The translations under genes were made by a program, and so were the position numbers. The notes beneath the pieces were generated by a model. The model was not told the DNA's origin. It worked only from the letters and a program-made list of their open reading frames with translations, and searched no databases. This document shows, in pieces, positions 18,833 through 26,968 of a stretch of DNA of 64,000 nucleotides (position 1 is the stretch's first letter; each line of letters begins with the position of its first letter). This stretch comes from an uncultured Photobacterium sp. (GTDB lineage: Bacteria > Pseudomonadota > Gammaproteobacteria > Enterobacterales > Vibrionaceae): the NCBI RefSeq assembly GCF_947502415.1, contig NZ_CANMZV010000002.1, positions 186,001 to 250,000 on the forward strand, written 5' to 3'.

Positions 18833-20250
18833 GTATCTCTTCTAGCAAACATATCGCAGTGCTCGGGGCTGGGCCCGCGGGCCTGATGGCGGCGTGGGAA
18901 CTGGTTGAAGCCGGATATCAGGTCACTGTAATTGAACGGGATGATCATGTCGGCGGGATGTGTGCAACGCAGACGTTCAGCGGCAAGCATGGTGAGTATC
19001 GCTTTGATTTTGGCGGTCATCGCTTCATTACAAAAAATCCTAAGTTGCTGGACTTTGTTGATACGTTGATGGGTGATGAATTGCTCTATGCCCAGCGTAA
19101 AAGCGTGATTCGCTATCGTAGTCGAATTTATCAATACCCGCTGGCAATGCTGGATCTGATCAAAAACGCACCTTTACCTTTGCTGGTGGGCGGCGCAATT
19201 GATCTTGGTAAGCAGTTTTTCAAATCCAAGCCGCAGGATCAGTCGACGGTTAGTTTTGCCGAGTGGATTGAAAGCCGCTTTGGCACCACCTTGTATAAGC
19301 ATTTCTTTGAAGGCTATACCGCTAAACTGTGGGGGATTGATCCTGCTTTTCTTTCTGGTGACTGGGCTTCCCAGCGTATCAGTCTGATTGACCTTAAAGA
19401 TGTTGCTCGCCGTTTGCTGCCGGGGCGCCGTTCATCGGTTCGGACTTATGCCCGCCAGTATCGTTATCCTAAGTGGGGCTTTGGACAGCTTTATACTCGT
19501 CTTGCTGAGGAGCTGGAAAAGAAAGGTGTTGAGATCGTTCTTAACAGTGACGTTTGTGGTTTGAATATTGATGCTGATAACCAGATTGAATCTGTAATGT
19601 ATAACCACCAGGGCAAAGAACAGATCCTTTCCTGTGATCAGGTGATTTCAACATTGCCGCTGCCACTGATGTGTAAGCTGACCGGCTTTGATAGTGGGCT
19701 GGAGTTCAGGGCGCTGCGTTTCATTAATATGCCGATGGAAACAGAAAATATTTCTGATAATACCTGGCAGTACCTTTCCGATCCGGAAATACTGGGTACC
19801 CGATTGCAGGAGCCAAAGCGCCGTTCGTCATTCATGGCGCCGGAAGGACACTCTTCGGTGATGATTGAAATTCCTTGTAACAAGGGAGATGAGGTGTGGT
19901 CGATGGATGGTGAACGCCTCCAGCAACGGGTATTGCGTGATCTTGACTCTCTTGGGGTTGAGTCGAAGCTGGTAACGGGTGAGTACTTTACTTCGTACAC
20001 CGAGCATGCTTATCCGTTGATGGATATGCCGTATCAGGATAAGCGTGAGAAGGCGATCATACATTTGTCTCAGTTTGACAATCTTATCATGACTGGCCGT
20101 CAGGGCACTTTCCGCTACATCTTTACTGATACAGCAATGGAAATGGGAATGATGGCTGCGCAGTCTGTAATTGATGGAAAGGAGCGTCGGCGTGAGATTT
20201 TTGATTTCCGCAATGAGAAAACTGTGATTGAAGTTCAGAGTGTCGCCTGA
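18829..20250 (+). CDS. FAD/NAD(P)-dependent oxidoreductase (amine oxidase / UGM-like fold)
   Basis: A 473-residue flavoprotein. The Rossmann dinucleotide motif GAGPAG is at 13-18, followed by the acidic residue of VIERDDHVGG (about 36-43) and the FGGHRF segment seen in protoporphyrinogen oxidase and UDP-galactopyranose-mutase relatives. The C-terminal FAD contact TGRQGTFRYIFTDTAMEMG (in parts) is also present. No signal peptide, so it is cytoplasmic or a peripheral membrane protein. It starts inside the FTR1 stop (ATGA overlap), which implies translational coupling. The substrate is unknown. Either reduction of imported iron or a carbohydrate/lipid modification linked to the GT-C protein downstream would fit. 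Confidence 0.8.
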   Translation: MSISSSKHIAVLGAGPAGLMAAWELVEAGYQVTVIERDDHVGGMCATQTFSGKHGEYRFDFGGHRFITKNPKLLDFVDTLMGDELLYAQRKSVIRYRSRIYQYPLAMLDLIKNAPLPLLVGGAIDLGKQFFKSKPQDQSTVSFAEWIESRFGTTLYKHFFEGYTAKLWGIDPAFLSGDWASQRISLIDLKDVARRLLPGRRSSVRTYARQYRYPKWGFGQLYTRLAEELEKKGVEIVLNSDVCGLNIDADNQIESVMYNHQGKEQILSCDQVISTLPLPLMCKLTGFDSGLEFRALRFINMPMETENISDNTWQYLSDPEILGTRLQEPKRRSSFMAPEGHSSVMIEIPCNKGDEVWSMDGERLQQRVLRDLDSLGVESKLVTGEYFTSYTEHAYPLMDMPYQDKREKAIIHLSQFDNLIMTGRQGTFRYIFTDTAMEMGMMAAQSVIDGKERRREIFDFRNEKTVIEVQSVA

Positions 20251-20274
20251 TACCGCTTGTACATGGAGAAATGA

Positions 20275-20862
20275 ATGAAACCAATAACATTTATTCGCGT
20301 GTTGCGTACATTGTTAGTCCTGTCTCTGGGAATGATGTTTAGTGCATCCAGTTACGCATATTCGTATGCCGCCGCAGGGAAAGAGCCGGTGATCGATGGG
20401 CGAGAGGCAATATTGATGGCGCTGTCTAATAATGATTTTGCGGCGGCAAAAGTAGCTGCGGATGACCTACAGGAAGAGTTTGTCTATCTACTCAAGGAGC
20501 ACCAGGTCGATTTGCAGACGCCAATGGCGCTGGCTTTGGAAAATAAAGATGCTGCCGGGGTAGAAGCGGTAATGGATCGTGCCGTGATTGAAGAGATCAT
20601 CCGTCGCTTAGACGGAGCAGGGAAGAACCTGGGTGACTATCAGGTTGCGAAGGTACTGGTCGTCAAAAGTAAACTGTTTCTTGATTTGCTTATGCCAAAG
20701 CTAGATGAAGGCCAAAGACAGCAAGCGACAACAGCTATTCAGGGAGTTCTGAATGCGATTGGAAACCCAGGCGTTTTTGGGGTTGGGCAAGCGCCGGCTG
20801 ATCCTGAGGTTTTCAAGCAACAGCGCGAACTGTTGATTGAAACAATCAGTACTTTGAAGTAG
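20275..20862 (+). CDS. small periplasmic helical protein
   Basis: A 195-residue protein with an N-terminal signal peptide (about 1-28, ending ASSYA). The mature part is nearly all helical, with regular acidic and basic heptad-like runs (LQEEFVYLLKEHQVDLQ, AVIEEIIRRLDGAGKNLGDYQVAKVLVVKSKLFLDLL in parts). It has no cysteine or obvious haem motif. It sits 24 bp after the FAD oxidoreductase and 6 bp before the GT-C-like gene. Some FTR1 proteins of other bacteria carry an N-terminal periplasmic helical domain; this could be the separate counterpart, but I did not confirm similarity. Confidence 0.65.
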   Translation: MKPITFIRVLRTLLVLSLGMMFSASSYAYSYAAAGKEPVIDGREAILMALSNNDFAAAKVAADDLQEEFVYLLKEHQVDLQTPMALALENKDAAGVEAVMDRAVIEEIIRRLDGAGKNLGDYQVAKVLVVKSKLFLDLLMPKLDEGQRQQATTAIQGVLNAIGNPGVFGVGQAPADPEVFKQQRELLIETISTLK

Positions 20863-20868
20863 CAAGCT

Positions 20869-22329
20869 GTGCAGCACGCCTATCCTGAAAATACCGAATC
20901 TAAGCCAAATGCCGGTAGCCTGCCGTACGTGGTGATCATGCTGGCAGCTTATGTTGCCTGGGGATTGTGGATAAGCCGTTTTCCTCTGGCGTTGACCAGT
21001 GATGACGCGCTTAATTTTTCACGGGGTGTTGAGCGGTTTTCGGTACTGGAGTTTCGCCCGCATTTTCCGGGGTACCCGGCATTTATTGTCCTCTCCCGAT
21101 TAGTAGCATTATGGGGCGAACCGGCCATAGCGCCGGTTTGGCTATCGCTGTTGTCGGCGGCAGCGATACCGCTTCTGGTAGCAAGGCTGATTATCATCCT
21201 TTCCGGATCATGGCCGGCAGCCACTTTGGGATGCTTACTGGTTCTGATGCAACCTCTTTTGGCTTCGGTCGCACTGAGTGGTTTGTCTGATTCTACTGCA
21301 ATTGTGTGGTTTCTTCTGGCATTGATTGCTGCCATGCAACAGAAGGGTTGGATGGTCGGTCTCTGGATTGGTTTGATGTTAGCAACGCGACCATCATATT
21401 TTCCGTTGGCTCTTGGGATGGCAGTCGCACCCCTTTGGGAAAGTTATGCAGGCTTCAGGCTGGTAGCCTACCTTAAGGCAAGCTTGGCTATTGCCGGTAT
21501 TGGGGCACTTAGCCTGTTGTTTATCTGGTTTTATGATGGCGCTGCATATTTTGAAGAGGGAGCCCGGTTTACCCAAGGGCATTTTGCTATTTGGGGAAAT
21601 ACCGCAGAAGGTGATAGCTCTAGTTTTTGGCAATGGGTGACGTCTTTAAAGGAAGGAATAGGTTGGTTCAGCCTGGTTATTGTCGCCGTTTCGTTATTAC
21701 ATGCCGGACTTTGGCGTGCCATCGCTGGGATTGTGTCACCAACACTATCTTCTACGGAATTAAAGAAGCAGCAACTTACCCTTATGGCAATCATTGCCCT
21801 GCTGTACTGGGCTTGGATCACCATCGGGCAAAACCCGGATAACTTACGCCATTGGACCCCGGTACTTATTCTGTTCCTAGTCACTTTTCCTGTGCAGCTG
21901 AGCGGCTTAACACAAACGGCAGACGTTGGAAGTCTTCGAATGAAGGTGGCATATGTACTTGGCTCCGGTTCGATAGTGTATTGCCTGGTACTCGGCTACC
22001 CAAGTGTTTATGGAACGCCGCGACAGGCACCAATTCAGCAGGCAATCGAGTGGATTAAAGCTAACTCGCAAGTCAAGGTTGTCGGTACTAACTATAGTGT
22101 GAACTTGTTGCGTGATCAGTTAGGTGGTCATGGGATCTACGACATGTATTACCCCAGCAGCCAATTAGCCTTGATTGATGCTGATAAACGAATCCCTCAG
22201 AGCGCGTGGCGGTTATCGGGAACGCCGCTTAATAATAAGTGTTTAGCTGCTAAGTTAGAGCCAAGGTTCATCGGTGAAAGGCGTCTCTTTTTATATCAAA
22301 TTGGTCAGTGCCGTCGGTTACTGAACTGA
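20869..22329 (+). CDS. GT-C-like multi-pass membrane protein
   Basis: A 486-residue integral membrane protein with about ten to twelve hydrophobic helices. The first periplasmic loop after helix 1 carries SDD (D45, D46) followed by FRPHFPGYPAF, the arrangement of GT-C glycosyltransferases (ArnT/PMT, family 39-like), where the acidic pair is catalytic and the donor is a polyprenyl-phosphate sugar. A soluble C-terminal part (about 400-486) follows. Start is GTG at 20869 with a poor SD; an in-frame ATG at 20938 would remove the cytoplasmic lead. A GT-C protein inside an iron cluster is unexpected; it may glycosylate one of the exported proteins. That is inference. Confidence 0.6.
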   Translation: MQHAYPENTESKPNAGSLPYVVIMLAAYVAWGLWISRFPLALTSDDALNFSRGVERFSVLEFRPHFPGYPAFIVLSRLVALWGEPAIAPVWLSLLSAAAIPLLVARLIIILSGSWPAATLGCLLVLMQPLLASVALSGLSDSTAIVWFLLALIAAMQQKGWMVGLWIGLMLATRPSYFPLALGMAVAPLWESYAGFRLVAYLKASLAIAGIGALSLLFIWFYDGAAYFEEGARFTQGHFAIWGNTAEGDSSSFWQWVTSLKEGIGWFSLVIVAVSLLHAGLWRAIAGIVSPTLSSTELKKQQLTLMAIIALLYWAWITIGQNPDNLRHWTPVLILFLVTFPVQLSGLTQTADVGSLRMKVAYVLGSGSIVYCLVLGYPSVYGTPRQAPIQQAIEWIKANSQVKVVGTNYSVNLLRDQLGGHGIYDMYYPSSQLALIDADKRIPQSAWRLSGTPLNNKCLAAKLEPRFIGERRLFLYQIGQCRRLLN

Positions 22330-22350
22330 ATTTATCAAGTGTAAAGACGA

Positions 22351-25278
22351 ATGAAATTAAATAGTAAATTTAAGCCGGCAAAGCAACTTATGCTCGTGTT
22401 GCTGGCCTTGCTTTGCCAGCCGGCAATGGCGATCGAGAAAAGTAGCTCGATGCTGTTTAATCAAGATAAAAGTCGGATCATCAGTGCTAACTTTGATGCC
22501 GGTAGCGTCAGTATCCTTGCCCGTGATGATGGTAAGTTAATTGCCGAGTCAACAATTGGCCGTGATATTCGCCGTATCGCGCAGACTGATGACGGTAAGT
22601 TGTTGCTGGCGACTGATTATATGAACGATCGGGTTGTACTACTGGATGCAATGACGTTGGAAACCAAACGCGTGACAGCTGTACCTTCGCGCCCGTTTGG
22701 TGTGGTATATGACCCGCAGCATCGGCAGTTTTATGTCACAAGTTTTGAGCGCGATAAGCTGCTGGTTATAAATACTGATGGCGAAGTCAGTAATACCATT
22801 GAGACAGCATCAACACCACGAGGCCTGGCGCTTACTGATGATGGGCGTTTGCTGGTGACTCACTCACTTTCAGGGCAGGTATCTATCTATGATGTGACTG
22901 GAGAACTGCCGCAGCTGATTAAGGTCGTGCAACTAGCCGATAGTGCGGCCGATTCGGTTAAGACAAATCCGCAGGGTAAACCACGCCAGTTGGATAATAT
23001 TGCAATTTCCCCTGATGGCAGTCAGGCCTGGTTGCCCCATGTTTTATGGTCATTTGGCCACGACTTCCAGTTCCAGTCGACAGTTTTTCCGACCGTGTCC
23101 ATTTTGGATTTGGAACCGGGTAACGAGCATGAAATTGTTGATGAGCGGAAGCAACTTTTCAAACAGATTAACATTATCGAAAGTGGAAACAGGATTCGGA
23201 TTGTTTCGAATCCTCATGATGCGGTGTTCACTGATGATGGTAACAAGATCATCTTTACTCTGGCAGGTTCCGAAGACCTGATGGTGTTTGACCTGTCACG
23301 TCAGGGAAAGAAGAATAAAAATCGTCACCGCCGCAAGAAATTCCAGGGCGGGGTGAAAGCAACCCAGATTTATCGCAATGTGCCGGGTAATAACCCGCGG
23401 GGCCTGCTGGTTTCCGGGCGCGAGCTTTATGTACAAAATGCGATGTCATTGGATATAGCCAAGTTTGATACCGGGGCAGCAGGACCGTTCTCAAAAGTTA
23501 AGCTAACGCAGGCCAATTTTGCCGATTTGGTTTCTGTTGACCCTTTGCCGAAGCAGCTACGTTTGGGCAAGACATTGTTTAATAGTGCCAATATGGGGGA
23601 TTATCCCGATTTCCCAATGGCCGGTGATTTCTGGATGAGCTGTAACTCTTGTCACCTTGATGGTTTCAATTTTACTAACCGTCAGTTGATGAAAGACGGC
23701 AAGAAAGATCGTTTCAGTAATGCGCTTACCGGCCATGTTGATGTACGAAAAATGATCGCTGGTGATCCGATTGGAGCCTATATCGATATAATCCAGAAGA
23801 CTCAGGGCGGGATGGGTGGAGACCCTCGCGAAGAATCATTGCCACCGGTTAACGTTGAGAATCCCCCGCTGGAAGTGGTCAAGATGATGACGGCCCTGAA
23901 CGAGTATGTTCGTGCACCAGAGAACCTGCCTTATTTATCAACCTGGCTGCGGTTGGATGATAACAAGCGCTATACCCACCCAAGTGAGTGGATTAACTCC
24001 GCTGAGTGTGCAGACTGTCATACCACGATTTATGATCAGTGGGCAGATTCAAACCACGGGATGAATATGGATCACCCGTATTATCGTTTCCAGGAAGATG
24101 TTGCAGCCCAAAGTGAAGGTGAGGAATTCCGTGTCTTGTGCCGCGGCTGCCATGCACCTCAGATGGTGATAAATGGTGACAAAAAGCCGATGTCTGATTT
24201 TGGTGATATGTGGGAAAAAGGAGGAAAGTCGCTGAAACAGGCCTATGCTCATGGTCAGTCGGTGAGTGAACGAGGAACGGGCTGTGTTTTCTGTCACCGG
24301 GTTACCAAAGCGGAAAATGCCGGGGGCAATACCGATATGACGGTTAATATTAAAGACCGTGAAAGTTATGTGTTCGATGATGTTAAAAACAGCATGTTCA
24401 AATGGCTGGCTGAGAAACAAATCAATGCGTCACCGGAACAGCACAAAGCATCATATTCCAACCCTGAGCTTTACCAAAGTTCGCTTTATTGTGCGACTTG
24501 CCATAATGAGTTCACTACCGGACAGGGGGCGAATATCAATGATAACTTTGGCGAGTGGCTGGCATCACCGTTTAATGCGCCAGATGATCCCAAGCAGCAT
24601 AAAACCTGTATTGACTGCCATATGACTCAGGATGTGGCTGATTTCAATAACAAGGTAGGGGGACAGTCAACCAATAATGGCCCGATGAAGTCAAATTTAC
24701 GTTCGCACCACTTGGTTGGCGGCAACTACTTCTTTACCGGTATGCGCAACCCTGAACACAAGAAGATGAGTGTTGATATTCTCAAAACAGCGCTGACTCT
24801 TGAGGTGGAAAAGCAGGGGAATAAGCTGACGGCCAAGATAACGAATGTTAACTCTGGTCATGATATGCCTGGTGGTGCCCGTCGTCAGGTCTGGCTGGAA
24901 GTGATTGCGACCGACGCTAACGGCCTGCGTGTATATAGCAGTGGTGTTATGGAAAACGGGGTGATCCCGAAAGATTCACGTAAGTTTATTAAGGTCGGGG
25001 TTGACAAAGATGGTAAGCCTGTAGGTTTACGTTTCTGGCGCTATGTGAAAATCGGTAAAGATACTCGGATTAAATCCGGAGAGACTCGTAATGAGGTATT
25101 TGAGTTGCCGAAGGATGTTGAATACCCGTTAACGGTATCAACCAGGGTTCTCTACCAAGTGTTTGCCAAGGGGTTGACCGATAAGGTTCGTAATGCCTAC
25201 CCGGATGAAAATATTCCGGATCCGGAGGTTATCGAACTACAGAAAGTGGTGAAGACCTATTTATCACCAGTACAGTAA
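22351..25278 (+). CDS. periplasmic beta-propeller / six-haem cytochrome c fusion
   Basis: A 975-residue protein with a signal peptide (about 1-28). Residues about 35-400 form a YVTN-type beta-propeller (repeats such as GRLLVTHSLSGQVSIYD, KIIFTLAGSEDLMVFD). Six c-type haem motifs follow: CNSCH (431), CADCH (553), CRGCH (597), CVFCH (645), CATCH (714) and CIDCH (753). Haem 1 lies in a cytochrome-c-peroxidase-like segment directly after the propeller; haems 2-6 form a c554-like module. The tail (about 800-975) is a beta-domain beginning NSGHDMPGGARRQVWLEV, a motif typical of multihaem cytochromes. As last gene of the Fur-box cluster it is the likely electron acceptor or donor for iron at the cell surface or in the periplasm. 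Confidence 0.85.
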   Translation: MKLNSKFKPAKQLMLVLLALLCQPAMAIEKSSSMLFNQDKSRIISANFDAGSVSILARDDGKLIAESTIGRDIRRIAQTDDGKLLLATDYMNDRVVLLDAMTLETKRVTAVPSRPFGVVYDPQHRQFYVTSFERDKLLVINTDGEVSNTIETASTPRGLALTDDGRLLVTHSLSGQVSIYDVTGELPQLIKVVQLADSAADSVKTNPQGKPRQLDNIAISPDGSQAWLPHVLWSFGHDFQFQSTVFPTVSILDLEPGNEHEIVDERKQLFKQINIIESGNRIRIVSNPHDAVFTDDGNKIIFTLAGSEDLMVFDLSRQGKKNKNRHRRKKFQGGVKATQIYRNVPGNNPRGLLVSGRELYVQNAMSLDIAKFDTGAAGPFSKVKLTQANFADLVSVDPLPKQLRLGKTLFNSANMGDYPDFPMAGDFWMSCNSCHLDGFNFTNRQLMKDGKKDRFSNALTGHVDVRKMIAGDPIGAYIDIIQKTQGGMGGDPREESLPPVNVENPPLEVVKMMTALNEYVRAPENLPYLSTWLRLDDNKRYTHPSEWINSAECADCHTTIYDQWADSNHGMNMDHPYYRFQEDVAAQSEGEEFRVLCRGCHAPQMVINGDKKPMSDFGDMWEKGGKSLKQAYAHGQSVSERGTGCVFCHRVTKAENAGGNTDMTVNIKDRESYVFDDVKNSMFKWLAEKQINASPEQHKASYSNPELYQSSLYCATCHNEFTTGQGANINDNFGEWLASPFNAPDDPKQHKTCIDCHMTQDVADFNNKVGGQSTNNGPMKSNLRSHHLVGGNYFFTGMRNPEHKKMSVDILKTALTLEVEKQGNKLTAKITNVNSGHDMPGGARRQVWLEVIATDANGLRVYSSGVMENGVIPKDSRKFIKVGVDKDGKPVGLRFWRYVKIGKDTRIKSGETRNEVFELPKDVEYPLTVSTRVLYQVFAKGLTDKVRNAYPDENIPDPEVIELQKVVKTYLSPVQ

Positions 25279-25290
25279 GGTGGTTATTCC

Positions 25291-25322
25291 GGCTCAGGTG
25301 CCAGTAAGTACCTGAGCCTTTT
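25291..25322 (+). terminator. terminator of the iron cluster
   Basis: GGCTCAGGT, a 10-base loop, ACCTGAGCC, then TTTT, 13 bp after the cytochrome stop. The first strong terminator after 15349, which supports a single operon. Confidence 0.75.
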
Positions 25323-25327
25323 AAACT

Positions 25328-25457
25328 CGCCCTTCGGGAGGGCTCCAGCCGCTCGATAACTGCTCCAAATTGTTTTGATATAGAACCACTATATCTTCAT
25401 CAATTTGGGTTGTTCTCAAACAGCTGTGAGCGCTCTGATTGGATCAGATAATTGTTC
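25328..25457. repeat. compact intergenic element with four palindromes
   Basis: Between two convergent genes lie successive dyads: GCCCT TCGGG AGGGC (25328-25342); a long imperfect hairpin whose arms begin CCAAATTG and end CAATTTGG (25364-25408, 16 of 19 arm positions matching); the CAGCTG hexamer; and CTGAT TGG ATCAG. The density of dyads suggests a REP/MITE-like element or a structured RNA. I see no second copy in this window. Confidence 0.5.
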
Positions 25458-25466
25458 AGTTTGGTA

Positions 25467-26072
25467 TTACCAGTCAACGCCTTTTCGGGCTTTGATACCG
25501 CTTTCGAATGCATGTTTAACATTACGCACTTCTGATACGGTATCTGCCAGCTCGATCAGGCTGCGATGAGCACTACGTCCGGTCACAATCACAGACTGCA
25601 TAACCGGGCGGTTGGTGATGGCCTCAATTACTTCGTCTAAATCTATATAGTCATACGTGACCATATAGGTCAGTTCATCGAGTAAAACTACATCATAGCG
25701 TTCATCGGCCAACATTTTTTTGCATTCAGTCCATGTTTCCTGAGCGGCTGCTGCATCGGCTGCTTTGTTCTGGGTTTCCCAGGTAAAACCGGTCGCCATA
25801 ACGGCGAAATCGACGCCATGGGATTGAAGCAGGTTTCTTTCACCACAGTCCCAGGTGCCTTTGATGAATTGAGCAACACCGCACTTTTGACCGTGTCCGA
25901 CAGCTCTGGCAATGGTGCCGAAACCAGAGGTTGATTTGCCTTTACCGTTACCGGTGATAATCAGGAACAGACCTTTTTCATCCTGTGCAGCTTCAATTCT
26001 GGCATCCACTTTCTGCTTGAGCTTCTGCTGACGAGCTTTATGCCTTTCGTCCTTATCGGTTTGTTCAACCAT
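25467..26072 (-). CDS. cobO: cob(I)yrinic acid a,c-diamide adenosyltransferase
   Basis: A 201-residue cytoplasmic enzyme (BtuR/CobA/CobO family) that transfers the adenosyl group of ATP to Co(I) corrinoids, making the coenzyme form of B12. The P-loop GNGKGKST is at 41-48. VAQFIKGTWDCGERNLL follows, then DVVLLDELTYM as the Walker B-like segment, and IVTGRSAHRSLIELAD near the end. Length is normal. It is the last gene of a minus-strand cobT-cobS-cobO unit, 65 bp after cobS, and converges on the iron cluster. Confidence 0.95.
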   Translation of the reverse strand: MVEQTDKDERHKARQQKLKQKVDARIEAAQDEKGLFLIITGNGKGKSTSGFGTIARAVGHGQKCGVAQFIKGTWDCGERNLLQSHGVDFAVMATGFTWETQNKAADAAAAQETWTECKKMLADERYDVVLLDELTYMVTYDYIDLDEVIEAITNRPVMQSVIVTGRSAHRSLIELADTVSEVRNVKHAFESGIKARKGVDW

Positions 26073-26137
26073 AGGGTGACCTTAATGTTAATGGAATTGA
26101 ATAATGCTATCGGTGATAACGGAGTTTGATATTGGTA

Positions 26138-26968
26138 TTAGAGCAATGCCAGTAATGTCATGTATCCGGTAAGTTCGCAGAGCTGCTGGGCCGCACCCAG
26201 ACAGTCGCCCGTGTAGCCGCCGAGCTGACGTTCAAACCATTTACCGCAAAGGGATCGGGTTACCAGCAGTACCGCAATCAATATCAATGTCGTTTTCAAC
26301 GGCAGTAACAGTAATATAATCAATCCAGTGACGATTAAAACCCACAAATCATGCAGGCTTTGATGATTGGCTAATGGTTTGACCTTGCTATGCTGATCGG
26401 CTCGAACATAAGGGTAAGCGAAGATCAGGCTGGCAGCACACACCCGGCTTAGGGTATGCATTACAACAAGTGCAGTCGTAGGTAGCCATGGATTGATATC
26501 GCCAATGGCTGTTAGTGTTATCCACTTCATTCCTAAAACCATTACAAGTGCGCAGGCTCCATAGGTACCAAGCCGTGAATCTTTCATGATTTCAAGTTTT
26601 TGTTCTGGCTTCCAGCCGCCTCCGAAGCCATCAAAAGTATCAGCCAGCCCATCTTCGTGAAAAGCGCCGGTAATCAGCAGGCTACCTATCATTGCTAGAG
26701 CAACAGCGATTGACGGAGGAAATAAGGTTAGTGTTGCAAGGTAGATAATCGCGCTGATTACACCAACTATTGTGCCGACGACACCAAAGTAGCGATTAGC
26801 CTGATTGAGTCGCTGTGGTGAATAGGGGGCATCAGAAGGAATTGGTATCCGGGTGAAAAATGCCAAGGCGACTAAGAAAATCTGCCATTGTTTTTTTAGC
26901 CCGGTTGTTTTGTTTTCTCCAGCTACGATATCGCTATTACAGGTTTGTATCTGGTTGTCGGCGTTCAC
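26138..26968 (-). CDS. cobS: adenosylcobinamide-GDP ribazoletransferase
   Basis: A 276-residue membrane enzyme that joins adenosylcobinamide-GDP to alpha-ribazole (phosphate), the last step of B12 nucleotide-loop assembly. Seen: LAFFTRIPIP near residue 36, GAFHEDGLADTFDGFGGGW (about 101-119), in which the acidic residues bind Mg2+, KLEIMKDSRLGTYGA, and the final GGYTGDCLGAAQQLCEL. About six helices. Translation starts at GTG, which overlaps the cobT stop by 4 bp (GTGA), so coupling is likely. Confidence 0.95.
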   Translation of the reverse strand: MNADNQIQTCNSDIVAGENKTTGLKKQWQIFLVALAFFTRIPIPSDAPYSPQRLNQANRYFGVVGTIVGVISAIIYLATLTLFPPSIAVALAMIGSLLITGAFHEDGLADTFDGFGGGWKPEQKLEIMKDSRLGTYGACALVMVLGMKWITLTAIGDINPWLPTTALVVMHTLSRVCAASLIFAYPYVRADQHSKVKPLANHQSLHDLWVLIVTGLIILLLLPLKTTLILIAVLLVTRSLCGKWFERQLGGYTGDCLGAAQQLCELTGYMTLLALL

